Assembly (NCBI RefSeq): GCF_024347455.1
Contig: NZ_AP025483.1
Location: 1,302,001 to 1,366,000, forward strand
Source: Vibrio echinoideorum
GTDB lineage: Bacteria > Pseudomonadota > Gammaproteobacteria > Enterobacterales > Vibrionaceae
Direction of reading: 5' to 3'
Length of the DNA stretch: 64,000 bases
A program made the position numbers and the translations under genes. Shown here piece after piece: positions 9,101 to 18,340 of this stretch; within the stretch, counting starts at the first letter, position 1, and every line of letters begins with the position of its first letter. The notes under the pieces are model-generated. The model saw nothing but the letters and a program-made list of their open reading frames with translations, was not told the DNA's origin and did not search any database.

Positions 9101-11539
9101 TTATGCTTTATTTAGCGCTTTGATTTGTACTAGGTTTGTATGCTGAGGATTACCCTTAGCAAGTGGACTCGGGCGCTGAGTGGTCAGCACATTAATAGAG
9201 CCCGCATGGTCGATCTTCTGACCATCTGGTGCATACCATGCACCTTCACCTAGTGCGACAACTCGAGGAAGGATCCTTGGTGTCACTTTTGCTGGAATAT
9301 GAACTTCGCCACGGTCGTTGAAAATGCTGACCATGTCGCCATTTTTAATACCGCGCTCTTGAGCATCTATTGGGTTGATCCACAACTCTTGCGGTGCCGC
9401 TGCTTTGATTTCTGCAACGTTGCCATAAGTTGAGTGAGTACGAGCCTTGTAGTGGAAGCCGGTTAGCTGAAGTGGGTACTTCTCTGCTAGTGGGTCGTTG
9501 TGGCCTTCAAAAGAATCGGCGTAAATCGGAAGCGGGTGAATCACTTCGTCTTCTTTCAATTTCCAAGTCTTAGCGATATCAGCTAACTGCTCAGAATAGA
9601 TCTCGATCTTGCCACTTGGTGTGGTCAGTGGGTTCGCTTCTGGATCGTTACGGAAGTCTTCGTAAGCGATGTAGTGGTGGTTGTAGCTACGTTTGTAGAT
9701 ACCCAGCTCTTTCATTTCTTCGAAGGTTGGAAGTGTTGGGTCGTTCTTACGAGTTTCAGCGTAAAGGTGTTCAACCCATTGCTCTTGTGTACGACCTTCA
9801 GTGAACTCTTTTTCCACGCCCATGCGCTTCGCTAATTGAGAACACATTTCATAGATAGATTTCGCTTCGAACTGAGGCTCGATCGCTTTCTGCGCGAAGA
9901 TGAAGTAAGGCATGTTCGCCGCTTTACCATCCATACACCAGTCGTCTTGCTCTGATGTTGTTAAATCAGGCAAGATGATGTCAGCGTATTTCGCAGAAGA
10001 CGTCATGTGGTTATCGACCACAACAATCATTTCACACGCACTTTCATCTTGAAGAATAGCGTGAGTTTTATTGATGTCTGAGTGCTGGTTAATAAGACAG
10101 TTACCCGCGTAGTTCCAGATCATCTTGATTGGGTTCTTAAGGCGCTCAGCACCGCGAACACCATCAGTTACGTCGGTCATTTCGTCGTGACGGTAAATAG
10201 CGTCTGTCCACATGAACATTGAAATAGAAGTTTCAACTGGGTTTGGCACGGTAGGGAAGCGAACAAATGGAATGTTGATGTCGCTTTCACGAGCGCCAGT
10301 AGAACCACCAGATACGCCAACTGAACCTGTCAGTAGTGACAGCATTGCGATTGCACGACAAGCTAGCTCACCGTTCGCTGTGCGTTGTAATCCCCAACCT
10401 TGGTGAATAGCACACGGTTTTGCTGTGCCCATTTCACGGCCAAGTTTGACAATCGTATCCACTGGAATACCCGTGATTTTTGATGCCCATTCAGGTGTCT
10501 TCACTACGCCATCTTCACCTAAACCTAGGATGTAAGATTTGTAGTCGCTGTTTTTAGGCGCTGATGCAGGCAGAGTTTTCTCATCGTAACCGACACAATA
10601 TTTGTCTAGGAACGGTTGGTCGACAAGGTCTTCCGTGATCATCACGTGTGCTAGGCCGGCAACCAAAGCAGCATCAGTAGACGGGCGAATTGGGATCCAT
10701 TGGTCTTCACGGCCACCAGCAGTATCTGTGTAACGTGGATCGATGATGATCGTTCTTGCGTTCGACTTGTTTTTACTTTCAACGTAGTGGTGGATCAAAC
10801 CGCCGCCAGACATACGAGTTTCAGCTGGGTTGTTACCAAACTGGACATTAAGTTTCGTATTCTCTAAGTCAGAGAAAGAGTTGTTGTTTGCCCAACCACC
10901 GTAGGTGTAGCTCAAGCCTTTCGCGATTTGTGCCGTTGAGTAGTCACCGTAATGGTTTAGGTAACCACCACTTAGGTTCATTAAGCGTGCAATCAATGTT
11001 TGTGCGGGTGGCCAAGATCTAGTCACCGTACCACCAAGCGTACCAGTACCGTAATTTAGGTAAATGGTATCGTTGCCGTAGTCTTTGATAAGGCGTTGCA
11101 TCGTGCCAGCAATTTCGTCGTAAGCTTCTTCCCAGCTAATACGTTTGAATTTACCTTCACCACGTTTGCCAATGCGTTTCATTGGGTATTTCAGGCGATC
11201 TGGGTTGTAAACACGGCGTCGCATAGAACGACCACGTAGACAAGCTCGAACTTGGTGATGACCGTATTCGTCAGTACCAGTGTTGTCGGTTTCTACGTAT
11301 TTGATTTCACCGTTTTGCACATGCATACGTAATGGGCAGCGAGAGCCACAGTTTACAGTACATGCACTCCATACGATTTTCTCATCCACACTCTCAGCAA
11401 CCGCAGCCGCTACTGGTTTGGATTTGAAAGGTAAAGCGATACCGCCCGCGAGTGCGGCTGCGCTACCTACCGCAGAAGAAGCTTTCATGAAGCCTCTTCG
11501 AGTAAGATTCATTACCCCAGATTCTTTCTTATTCGTCAT
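9101..11539 (-). CDS. dmsA: DMSO reductase molybdopterin subunit A
   Basis: An 812-residue catalytic subunit reducing dimethyl sulfoxide (possibly also amine N-oxides) as terminal electron acceptor. A Tat signal is present (LTRRGFMKASSAVGSAAAL), so the folded enzyme is exported to the periplasm. CTVNCGSRC after it binds the FS0 [4Fe-4S] cluster. GDYST near residue 185 is where the Ser ligand to molybdenum sits in this family. The C-terminal molydopterin-binding domain includes FHYKARTHSTYG. ATG 11539 was preferred to the TTG/CTG-side extension; a shorter start at MNLTRRGF is possible. Expression is probably driven by the FNR box at 11617-11630. Confidence 0.95.
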   Translation of the reverse strand: MTNKKESGVMNLTRRGFMKASSAVGSAAALAGGIALPFKSKPVAAAVAESVDEKIVWSACTVNCGSRCPLRMHVQNGEIKYVETDNTGTDEYGHHQVRACLRGRSMRRRVYNPDRLKYPMKRIGKRGEGKFKRISWEEAYDEIAGTMQRLIKDYGNDTIYLNYGTGTLGGTVTRSWPPAQTLIARLMNLSGGYLNHYGDYSTAQIAKGLSYTYGGWANNNSFSDLENTKLNVQFGNNPAETRMSGGGLIHHYVESKNKSNARTIIIDPRYTDTAGGREDQWIPIRPSTDAALVAGLAHVMITEDLVDQPFLDKYCVGYDEKTLPASAPKNSDYKSYILGLGEDGVVKTPEWASKITGIPVDTIVKLGREMGTAKPCAIHQGWGLQRTANGELACRAIAMLSLLTGSVGVSGGSTGARESDINIPFVRFPTVPNPVETSISMFMWTDAIYRHDEMTDVTDGVRGAERLKNPIKMIWNYAGNCLINQHSDINKTHAILQDESACEMIVVVDNHMTSSAKYADIILPDLTTSEQDDWCMDGKAANMPYFIFAQKAIEPQFEAKSIYEMCSQLAKRMGVEKEFTEGRTQEQWVEHLYAETRKNDPTLPTFEEMKELGIYKRSYNHHYIAYEDFRNDPEANPLTTPSGKIEIYSEQLADIAKTWKLKEDEVIHPLPIYADSFEGHNDPLAEKYPLQLTGFHYKARTHSTYGNVAEIKAAAPQELWINPIDAQERGIKNGDMVSIFNDRGEVHIPAKVTPRILPRVVALGEGAWYAPDGQKIDHAGSINVLTTQRPSPLAKGNPQHTNLVQIKALNKA

Positions 11540-11616
11540 TCTAAGATGCCTATTGTTATTGATGACTAGCACTTTATAGGTAGTTTAGTCTCTATGTTTT
11601 TATTTCTAATTATTGA

Positions 11617-11630
11617 TTGATTGGCATCAA
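11617..11630. promoter_or_regulatory. FNR box between dmsA and dmsD
   Basis: TTGAT-TGGC-ATCAA matches the FNR consensus TTGAT-N4-ATCAA at all ten specified bases. Its centre lies 84 bases before the dmsA start, so a start of transcription near 11582 would place it at the class II position (-41.5). A TATAAT at 11701-11706 faces dmsD, about 80 bases from the box, so it may serve both directions. Confidence 0.82.
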
Positions 11631-11737
11631 ATAAGATCGGAATTAAAATATTATGAATCGAATGTATAAAATAGATCAAAGAATTCAATCGTATTATTTA
11701 TATAATTGTCGTTAAACCAATTACGGTATAAATAAGA

Positions 11738-12304
11738 ATGATTATTGATACGCATAAATTGCTCGGTTCATTATTTTATCAAGCAACTAATAAAGAACAG
11801 TTAATAGATATTGTTCAGGCCTTAGTAGAGAGCCAAGTTTTATCAGAAGATTGTTTACTGGCACTCCAAAACGAACAGGAAGATGCGCTCGCTGCAGAGT
11901 TTAGTCGACTGTTTGAAGGCGTTGGGGATATGCCAGCTCCGCCTTGGGGCTCTGTTTATCTCGATAAAGACCGTATTGTGTTTGGCGCATCGACTGTGGA
12001 ATATCGACAGTTTTTAGAATTGAATCATATAGAGTTAGATACAGGCTTAAGAGAGCCAGAAGACCAATTTGGTTTAATGTTACTCGCTCATGCGTATTTG
12101 TTAGAAAATAATAATATTGATTCAGCGCGTGAATTACTTGAGCTTCATTTATTAACTTGGTCTTCTGTTTATTTAGAGAAATTTAATTCAGTATCAGAGT
12201 TATATTTTTATAAGAAGCTATCAAGTGATGTAATAGATTGGCTTAATAAATTAACATCTGAATGTAATTTAAACGTTGTTAATAAAAATATATATATCGA
12301 TTGA
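11738..12304 (+). CDS. dmsD: Tat proofreading chaperone, DmsD/TorD family
   Basis: A 188-residue all-helical chaperone of the TorD/DmsD family. It binds the Tat signal of the molybdoenzyme precursor until cofactor loading is complete. The family motif appears as PPWGSVYLDKD with a following FGASTVEYRQF near residues 66-90, then LAHAYLLENNN with the conserved aspartate region. Placement divergent from dmsA supports DmsA as client. The 3' third is AT-rich. It overlaps the next gene by one base (TGATG). Confidence 0.85.
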   Translation: MIIDTHKLLGSLFYQATNKEQLIDIVQALVESQVLSEDCLLALQNEQEDALAAEFSRLFEGVGDMPAPPWGSVYLDKDRIVFGASTVEYRQFLELNHIELDTGLREPEDQFGLMLLAHAYLLENNNIDSARELLELHLLTWSSVYLEKFNSVSELYFYKKLSSDVIDWLNKLTSECNLNVVNKNIYID

Positions 12305-12819
12305 TGTCTGAACAAATAAATTCAAATAGGCGTGGTTTCTTAACTCGGCTCTCTAAACCGGTTAAAGCAGCTGCGAATTATGAAGATAAATCACAACGTT
12401 TGCATGCAAGGCCGCCAAGAGCTGTCGATGAGGTGCTGTTTGAGCGTCTTTGCGACGGTTGTAGTTTGTGCGAGCAAGTGTGTCCGAATAGCGTTATTGA
12501 GATGCTAGAGGGCGGTGCGCTGCTGAACTTAGATTACAACAGTTGTTCGTTGTGTGATAAGTGCAGCGAAGTGTGTCCTACAGGTGCGCTTCATCAAACG
12601 GTCACGCCCTATATCGACCTTAAGCCTAGCTTTGCTGATAGCTGTAACAACTACATGCAAATGGATTGCAATGCATGCCAGACCGCTTGTTCAGCGGGTG
12701 CTATACACATCGAAGTTGGGGAGTTGCCTATGTTAGCTCAAGATAAGTGTAATGGTTGTGGAGAGTGCCGAAGTGCTTGTTATATTGGTTCCGTGACTCT
12801 GAACCTGACTCAGCAGTAA
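12304..12819 (+). CDS. NapF-like 4Fe-4S ferredoxin
   Basis: A 171-residue cytosolic iron-sulfur protein with several [4Fe-4S] motifs: CDGCSLCEQVCP, CSLCDKCSEVCP, a looser CNNYMQMDCNACQTAC, and CNGCGECRSAC. The N-terminus (NRRGFLTRLSKP) is like NapF, which helps assemble the nitrate reductase NapA. No nap genes are in view, so here it probably serves DMSO reductase maturation or electron supply. It is translationally coupled to dmsD (one-base overlap). A strong terminator follows. Confidence 0.8.
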   Translation: MSEQINSNRRGFLTRLSKPVKAAANYEDKSQRLHARPPRAVDEVLFERLCDGCSLCEQVCPNSVIEMLEGGALLNLDYNSCSLCDKCSEVCPTGALHQTVTPYIDLKPSFADSCNNYMQMDCNACQTACSAGAIHIEVGELPMLAQDKCNGCGECRSACYIGSVTLNLTQQ

Positions 12820-12858
12820 ACGTCTGGCTTGGTGTCAGAGGCCTAAAGACATGAATAG

Positions 12859-12897
12859 AAAAAGGGTCCGCATTCCTAGAGAAGGCGGACCCTTTTT
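12859..12897 (+). terminator. Terminator after dmsD-ferredoxin operon
   Basis: A perfect 13-base stem (12859-12871 with 12885-12897) including GGGTCCGC and ending in five T. Confidence 0.9.
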
Positions 12898-13032
12898 AAT
12901 ACTTGTTATCTTTGAAGAAGCGTTGCTTTAAACCTAAAGCGTTTCAAAAATAAAGCGTTTGAACTTACGTGATTTTATCTAAAGTGAAACCAAACAAAAT
13001 AAAACCAAGCAAGCGAACTTATGCCGAATGGG

Positions 13033-13311
13033 TTAGGCGCGTTTCTGCTTACTTCTGTGAATCACGTTACTCAGCGACAAATCGGTTTTTGCTTTGCAGA
13101 TGCATGGCAAAATTTCATCACCTTGTGTGTAAGCCATAGCAAAACCAACGTACTCAACTTCACCTGAATCCAACGTGCAACGACAAGCGCCACAGTGCCC
13201 ATCTCGGCAGTTGTATTCTGGTTCTAAGCCCGCTTGTTCCATTGTTTCCAATAGAGTATTCGACGGGTTAGATTCAATCGAAGTCAGCTTGTTGATTTTG
13301 ATTGTTGGCAT
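13033..13311 (-). CDS. yfaE: [2Fe-2S] ferredoxin, ribonucleotide reductase maintenance (YfaE)
   Basis: A 92-residue plant-type ferredoxin with C-RDGH-CGAC-RC near residues 35-44 and a distal Cys in LPCICKA. In E. coli, YfaE supplies electrons to rebuild the diferric-tyrosyl cofactor of NrdB. The start codon overlaps the nrdB stop by one base (TAATG), so translation is coupled. This is the nrdA-nrdB-yfaE order of enterobacteria. Confidence 0.92.
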   Translation of the reverse strand: MPTIKINKLTSIESNPSNTLLETMEQAGLEPEYNCRDGHCGACRCTLDSGEVEYVGFAMAYTQGDEILPCICKAKTDLSLSNVIHRSKQKRA

Positions 13312-14444
13312 TACAGCTCAAATCCTTCAAAGTCATCAGCTTTTACTTCGTTGTCGATTTGACCAACTAGGTAAGAACTGATTTCAGCTTCTTGCGGAGC
13401 AACCTGCACGTTATCTGAAGATAACCATGCGTTAATCCATGGGATTGGGTTCGATGTTGCTTCTGGGTAAGCTGTACCTAGACCAACCGCTTGCATACGG
13501 ATGTTCGTAATGTATTCAACGTATTGGCAAAGAATATCTTTGTTCAGACCAATCATAGAGCCATCTTTGAATAGGTATTCTGCCCACTCTTTTTCTTGCT
13601 CTGCTGCTTCTTTGAACAGGTCGAAACATTCTTGCTTACACTCTTCAGCGATCTGCATGAATTCGAAATCATCTTGACCGTTACGTAGCAAGTTGATCAT
13701 GTGCTGTGTGCCAGTAAGGTGAAGTGCTTCATCACGAGCGATTAGCTTGATGATCTTCGCATTACCTTCCATTAGCTCACGTTCAGCGAATGCGAATGAA
13801 CATGCAAAGCTCACGTAGAAACGAATCGCTTCCAGTGCGTTTACAGACATTAGACATACGTAAAGTTTCTTCTTCAGGTCGTGAAGTGAAATCTTAACGT
13901 TTTCGCCGTTGATGCTGTGATTGCCTTCACCGTAACGGTGGTAGTCAGCAGTTAGCTTGATTAGGTCATCGTAGTAAAACGCGATGTCTTTCGCTCGCTT
14001 CAGGATCTCTTCGTTTTCAACGATGTCGTCAAATACTACGCCTGGATCATTCACGATGTTACGGATGATGTGCGTGTATGAACGAGAGTGAATCGTTTCA
14101 GAGAATGACCATGTCTCAATCCAAGTTTCAACTTCTGGCAGTGATACCAAAGGAAGCAGGGCAACGTTAGGGCTGCGGCCTTGGATAGAATCTAGAAGTG
14201 TTTGGTACTTCAAGTTAGAGATGAAGATGTGCTTTTCATGCTCAGGAAGCTTGTTGTAGTCGATACGGTCGCTAGACACGTCTACTTCTTCTGGGCGCCA
14301 GAAGAAAGAAAGCTGCTTTTCGATCAACTTTTCGAAGATTTCGAATTTCTGCTGGTCGTAACGTGCAACGTTTACCGACTGACCTAAGAACATTGGTTCT
14401 TTTAATTGGTCATTTTTTTGTTGAGAAAAAGTACTGTAAGCCAT
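13311..14444 (-). CDS. nrdB: Class Ia ribonucleotide reductase beta subunit
   Basis: A 377-residue R2 subunit that houses the diiron-tyrosyl radical. Visible ligand motifs are [10 protein letters not shown] near residue 117, which contains the Glu-His pair and the radical Tyr, and [12 protein letters not shown] near residue 240. The length equals the E. coli protein within a residue or two. GAGGC lies nine bases before the ATG. A hairpin separates it from nrdA, and yfaE is coupled behind it. Confidence 0.97.
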   Translation of the reverse strand: MAYSTFSQQKNDQLKEPMFLGQSVNVARYDQQKFEIFEKLIEKQLSFFWRPEEVDVSSDRIDYNKLPEHEKHIFISNLKYQTLLDSIQGRSPNVALLPLVSLPEVETWIETWSFSETIHSRSYTHIIRNIVNDPGVVFDDIVENEEILKRAKDIAFYYDDLIKLTADYHRYGEGNHSINGENVKISLHDLKKKLYVCLMSVNALEAIRFYVSFACSFAFAERELMEGNAKIIKLIARDEALHLTGTQHMINLLRNGQDDFEFMQIAEECKQECFDLFKEAAEQEKEWAEYLFKDGSMIGLNKDILCQYVEYITNIRMQAVGLGTAYPEATSNPIPWINAWLSSDNVQVAPQEAEISSYLVGQIDNEVKADDFEGFEL

Positions 14445-14503
14445 AAATGCCTCAAATCCTTTAAAAGATCCGCAGTAAAAACGGACCCTGTTAATGCTTT
14501 AAA

Positions 14504-14527
14504 CCCAGAGAAGATAACTTCTCTGGG
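14504..14527 (-). other. Hairpin between nrdA and nrdB
   Basis: A perfect ten-base stem CCCAGAGAAG / CTTCTCTGGG with an ATAA loop. On the minus strand it is followed only by TTTAAAG, so it is a weak terminator at best. It may set the nrdA/nrdB ratio or protect the nrdA message. Confidence 0.6.
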
Positions 14528-14547
14528 GTCTTAATGTTTATTGCGGT

Positions 14548-16830
14548 TTAGATCTTACAACCGCCGCCTTCACAATCTTCTTCAGGCACTTGAACTGCAT
14601 CGCCTTGGTCGTCTTTAGCACCATCACGAGTGTTATGGTAGTAAAGCGTCTTAACACCGTATTTGTACGCTGTTAGCAAGTCTTTAAGCAGTTGTTTCAT
14701 TGGAACCTTGCCGCTCTCGTAACCACTTGGATCATAGTTAGTGTTTGCAGAGATAGCTTGGTCAACGAATTTTTGCATGATACCCACTAAGTGAAGGTAA
14801 CCATCGTTCGAACCAATGTTCCAAAGTAGCTCGTAGTTCTCTTTAAGGTTTAGGAAATCAGGAACAACTTGCTTCAGGATGCCGTCTTTCGACGCTTTCA
14901 CTGATACGTAACCACGTGGTGGCTCGATACCGTTAGTTGCGTTCGAGATTTGAGACGAAGTCTCAGAAGGCATAAGCGCTGTTAGCGTAGAGTTACGCAG
15001 ACCGTGCTCCATGATCTCTTCACGTAGCGTATCCCAATCGTAGTGCAGTGGCTCTTCACATACTAAGTCGATATCTTTTTTATAAGTATCGATTGGCAGT
15101 AGGCCTTTCGCGTAGTTGGTCTCGTGGAAAGATGGGCAACGGCCTTGCTCTTTCGCTAGTTCAACAGACGCTTTTAGCAGGTGATATTGAATTGCTTCAA
15201 AAGTACGGTGAGTCAGGCTATTTGCGCTGCCATCAGAGTACTTAACACCATTTTTCGCTAGGTAGTATGCGTAGTTGATTACACCCACACCTAGAGTACG
15301 ACGGTTCATTGTCGACTTACGTGCTGCTGGAAGTGGGTAGTCTTGGTAATCAAGCAGTGCATCAAGTGCACGAACAACCAATTCAGAAAGCTCAGCCAAG
15401 TCGTCTAGCTCGTTGATTGCGCCTAGGTTGAACGCAGATAGCGTACATAGTGCAATCTCACCTTCGTCATCTTCTACGTTAGAAAGCGGCTTAGTTGGTA
15501 GCGCGATTTCTAGACATAAGTTCGATTGACGAACAGGTGCTACTTCAGAATCAAACGGGCTGTGTGTATTACAGTGGTCTACGTTCTGAATGTAGATACG
15601 ACCAGTAGAAGCACGCTCTTGCATTAGCAGAGAGAATAGCTCAACCGCTTTAACGGTTTCACGCTTAACTGATGGATCGTTTTCATACTTAACGTAAAGC
15701 GCTTCAAAACGGTCTTGGTTTTCGAAGAACGCGTCGTAAAGGCCAGGTACGTCAGAAGGAGAGAACAGGCTGATGTTGCCACCTTGAACTAGGCGAGAGT
15801 ACATAAGCTTGTTCAGCTGTACGCCATAATCCATGTGACGAACACGGTTCTCTTCAACACCACGGTTGTTTTTCAGAACCAATAGAGACTGAACTTCACC
15901 GTGCCATAGTGGGTAGAATACCGTTGCTGCACCGCCACGAACACCACCTTGAGAACAACATTTTACTGCTGTTTGGAAGTATTTGTAGAAAGGGATACAG
16001 CCAGTGTGGAACGCTTCACCATTACGGATTTCAGAACCAAGCGCACGAATACGGCCTGCGTTGATACCAATACCAGCACGTTGAGATACATAACGAACAA
16101 TAGAGCTTGCTGTTGCGTTGATAGAATCTAGGCTGTCACCACATTCAATCAGTACACAAGAACTGAATTGACGAGTAGGCGTACGTACACCAGACATAAT
16201 TGGTGTAGGTAGAGAAATCTTAAACGTAGACGAGGCATCGTAAAAACGTTTGATGTAATCCAGACGAGTTGATTTCGGGTATTTACCGAATAAACACGCA
16301 GCAACTAGGATATAAAGGAACTGAGCACTCTCGTAGATTTCTTTTGTTACACGGTTCTGCACGAAGTATTTACCTTCAAGCTGCTTAACCGCCGCGTAAG
16401 AAAAGTTTAAGTCACGCTTGTGGTCGATGTACGCGTCAAGCTCTTCGAATTCAGCTTTCGTGTAGTCTTCCATCAGGTGGCTATCGTATTTACCCATATC
16501 AACCAGTTTTGCAACGTGGTCATAAAGAGCTGGTGGCTCGTATTCACCGTACGCTTTTTTACGTAGGTGGAATACTGACAGGCGAGCTGCTAGATATTGG
16601 TAATCAGGAGTCTCTTCAGAGATTAAATCCGCCGCTGACTTGATGATAGTTTCATGAATGTCAGTAGTGGTGATGCCATCGTAAAACTGAATGTGAGCTT
16701 TCAATTCTACTTGTGATACAGAAACATTGTGCAAGCCTTCAGCTGCCCATGTGATCACGCGATGGATTTTCTCTAAATCGATGGTTTCTTTACGTCCGTT
16801 ACGCTTGGTAACAGTAAGTTGTTGGTTCAT
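14548..16830 (-). CDS. nrdA: Class Ia ribonucleotide reductase alpha subunit
   Basis: A 760-residue R1 subunit, the usual length. An N-terminal ATP-cone (residues ~1-95) gives allosteric activity control. The barrel core follows with N-x-C-x-E style radical-site segments (NLCLEIALPT near 437). The C-terminus ends DCEGGGCKI, the redox-active Cys pair reduced by thioredoxin or glutaredoxin. ATG 16830 was chosen over 16851 because MNQQLTVTKRNGRKE is the standard N-terminus. NrdR and DnaA sites lie upstream. Confidence 0.97.
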   Translation of the reverse strand: MNQQLTVTKRNGRKETIDLEKIHRVITWAAEGLHNVSVSQVELKAHIQFYDGITTTDIHETIIKSAADLISEETPDYQYLAARLSVFHLRKKAYGEYEPPALYDHVAKLVDMGKYDSHLMEDYTKAEFEELDAYIDHKRDLNFSYAAVKQLEGKYFVQNRVTKEIYESAQFLYILVAACLFGKYPKSTRLDYIKRFYDASSTFKISLPTPIMSGVRTPTRQFSSCVLIECGDSLDSINATASSIVRYVSQRAGIGINAGRIRALGSEIRNGEAFHTGCIPFYKYFQTAVKCCSQGGVRGGAATVFYPLWHGEVQSLLVLKNNRGVEENRVRHMDYGVQLNKLMYSRLVQGGNISLFSPSDVPGLYDAFFENQDRFEALYVKYENDPSVKRETVKAVELFSLLMQERASTGRIYIQNVDHCNTHSPFDSEVAPVRQSNLCLEIALPTKPLSNVEDDEGEIALCTLSAFNLGAINELDDLAELSELVVRALDALLDYQDYPLPAARKSTMNRRTLGVGVINYAYYLAKNGVKYSDGSANSLTHRTFEAIQYHLLKASVELAKEQGRCPSFHETNYAKGLLPIDTYKKDIDLVCEEPLHYDWDTLREEIMEHGLRNSTLTALMPSETSSQISNATNGIEPPRGYVSVKASKDGILKQVVPDFLNLKENYELLWNIGSNDGYLHLVGIMQKFVDQAISANTNYDPSGYESGKVPMKQLLKDLLTAYKYGVKTLYYHNTRDGAKDDQGDAVQVPEEDCEGGGCKI

Positions 16831-16926
16831 TCTGCTTAATTTCCCTAACAAAACTGAACAAGGCCGTGTTTTTGTGTATTTCTGTGTAATTTGTGTAAAT
16901 TACGTTTCGGCTTTGTGATCTTGGTC

Positions 16927-16963
16927 TACCCATATATTGTAGCTCAAACACTACATATAGGGG
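16927..16963. promoter_or_regulatory. Tandem NrdR boxes upstream of nrdA
   Basis: Box 2 at 16948-16963 matches the NrdR consensus ACACTATATATAGTGT at 13 of 16 bases. Box 1 at 16927-16942 keeps all the strongly conserved positions but fewer in total. Centres are 21 bases apart, two helical turns, as expected for cooperative NrdR repression of ribonucleotide reductase genes. Confidence 0.75.
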
Positions 16964-17032
16964 TCATTTGTTTGTTGGGTTACAAGATAGTGCTACAACT
17001 GATATTTTTCAAGGTAAAGAAATGGGAGTACT

Positions 17033-17041
17033 TGTGGATAA
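17033..17041 (-). promoter_or_regulatory. DnaA box upstream of nrdA
   Basis: TGTGGATAA is the reverse complement of the strong DnaA box TTATCCACA, with no mismatch. DnaA regulates nrdAB in E. coli, and this site sits about 200 bases before nrdA, outside the NrdR boxes. Confidence 0.65.
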
Positions 17042-17338
17042 GTGGTGAATTGAAAAAAAACTGTAAGTGACCACTAACTGATGAAGATAGATGTGACTTG
17101 ATTGTATAAAAGTCGGCTTTTAATGATGCTTTATTTTTGCACGCCCATAAAAAAAAATCCCTTGATCTTTGAGTAAAACGGGCGAAGGATTTTGGGTGAT
17201 TAAATTTAAAACGAGGTGCTCAAAATGGAAGCTAGCGCACGAAATTTAGACTGAAAAAAGTCGCAAACTTATGTTAATTGCAACCTTTTTCATTCGTCTT
17301 TTTTTTGAAAAGATTTTACAGCAGGAGAGCTGATTTAT

Positions 17339-18049
17339 TTAAGCGAAGTTTTGCGTATGCACGATGTAATTAACTTCTACACTACGACCTAAACGGTAGG
17401 TGTCTGTCAGTGGGTTATAGTGAAGCCCAGTGATGCCTAATTCTTGTAGAGGCGTGTTATCGACCATCTTGATAAGTTCTGCAGGACGAATGAATTTTTC
17501 ATGATCGTGAGTGCCTTCAGGGACTATCTTCAATAGCTTCTCTGCTCCGACAATCGCAAATAGGTAAGATTTGAAATTACGGTTTAATGTAGAGAAGAAA
17601 ACGTGGCCACCTGGTTTTACCAATTTTGAACAAGCGGTAATAACAGATTGCGGATCTGGCACATGCTCCAACATCTCCATACAGGTAACTACATCGTAAG
17701 CTTGTGGGTTCTCTTCGGCATGGTCTTCAATCGTGCTTTGGATGTAATCTAGCTTGGTGCCTGTTTCAAGAGCATGGAGACGCGCTACTTCTAAGGGCTC
17801 TTTACCCATATCTAGCCCGGTCACTGCCGCACCTTCAACAGCCATGCTTTCAGCCAAAATGCCACCACCGCAGCCTACATCAAGGACTTTCTTACCAAAA
17901 AGGCCTTCGGTTTTCTCTAGCACGTAATTTAAGCGCAGCGGATTGATTTGATGTAGTGGCTTAAACTCGCCTTCTAGATCCCACCAGCGCGACGCCATGT
18001 CTTCGAATTTTTTGATTTCTGCTGGGTCTACGTTCTGTGATTTAGTCAT
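17339..18049 (-). CDS. ubiG: Ubiquinone biosynthesis O-methyltransferase
   Basis: A 236-residue SAM-dependent methyltransferase that performs both O-methylations in ubiquinone synthesis at the inner membrane face. [19 protein letters not shown] at the N-terminus is the UbiG signature. [13 protein letters not shown] near residue 54 is SAM motif I. ATG 18049 gives the family-typical N-terminus and length; 18082 would add an unsupported extension. It is divergent from gyrA, as in E. coli. Confidence 0.96.
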   Translation of the reverse strand: MTKSQNVDPAEIKKFEDMASRWWDLEGEFKPLHQINPLRLNYVLEKTEGLFGKKVLDVGCGGGILAESMAVEGAAVTGLDMGKEPLEVARLHALETGTKLDYIQSTIEDHAEENPQAYDVVTCMEMLEHVPDPQSVITACSKLVKPGGHVFFSTLNRNFKSYLFAIVGAEKLLKIVPEGTHDHEKFIRPAELIKMVDNTPLQELGITGLHYNPLTDTYRLGRSVEVNYIVHTQNFA

Positions 18050-18340
18050 AATCGGCATTTCCAAGTTAAATAATGCATCCATGAAATTGCAGGCATTATA
18101 ACTTGCCTTTTCCTGCTGACCAGAAGATCTACAATTTTGCTAGTTTATTGGGTGTAAAGTGACCATGTTTCAGCAAGATATGATGCTGAGGTGCAATTTC
18201 TCATCAATAGATTGGCTACAAGGGTCACAAGATGGTAAAAGGAGAGGGAAAGTGATGCCTCCGTAGGTAAATTTGTGTTATATTTTTCGGTCTTATGCGT
18301 ATTCAAAAATACGATCTGACTATAGAGGGAAAATGGCTCT

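Larger units (their letters stand above)
16831..17338. other. nrdA upstream control region
   Basis: No gene was seen. It holds the paired NrdR boxes, a DnaA box and, near 17148-17195, an A-run followed by a seven-base stem AAAATCC / GGATTTT. Read on the minus strand this could weakly terminate ubiG. Confidence 0.6.

Noticed and set aside
10212..10406. Plus-strand frame inside dmsA
   Set aside because: Antisense shadow; dmsA has full family support.
16927..17041. Replication origin
   Set aside because: Only a single DnaA box and no AT-rich unwinding cluster; better explained as nrdA regulation.
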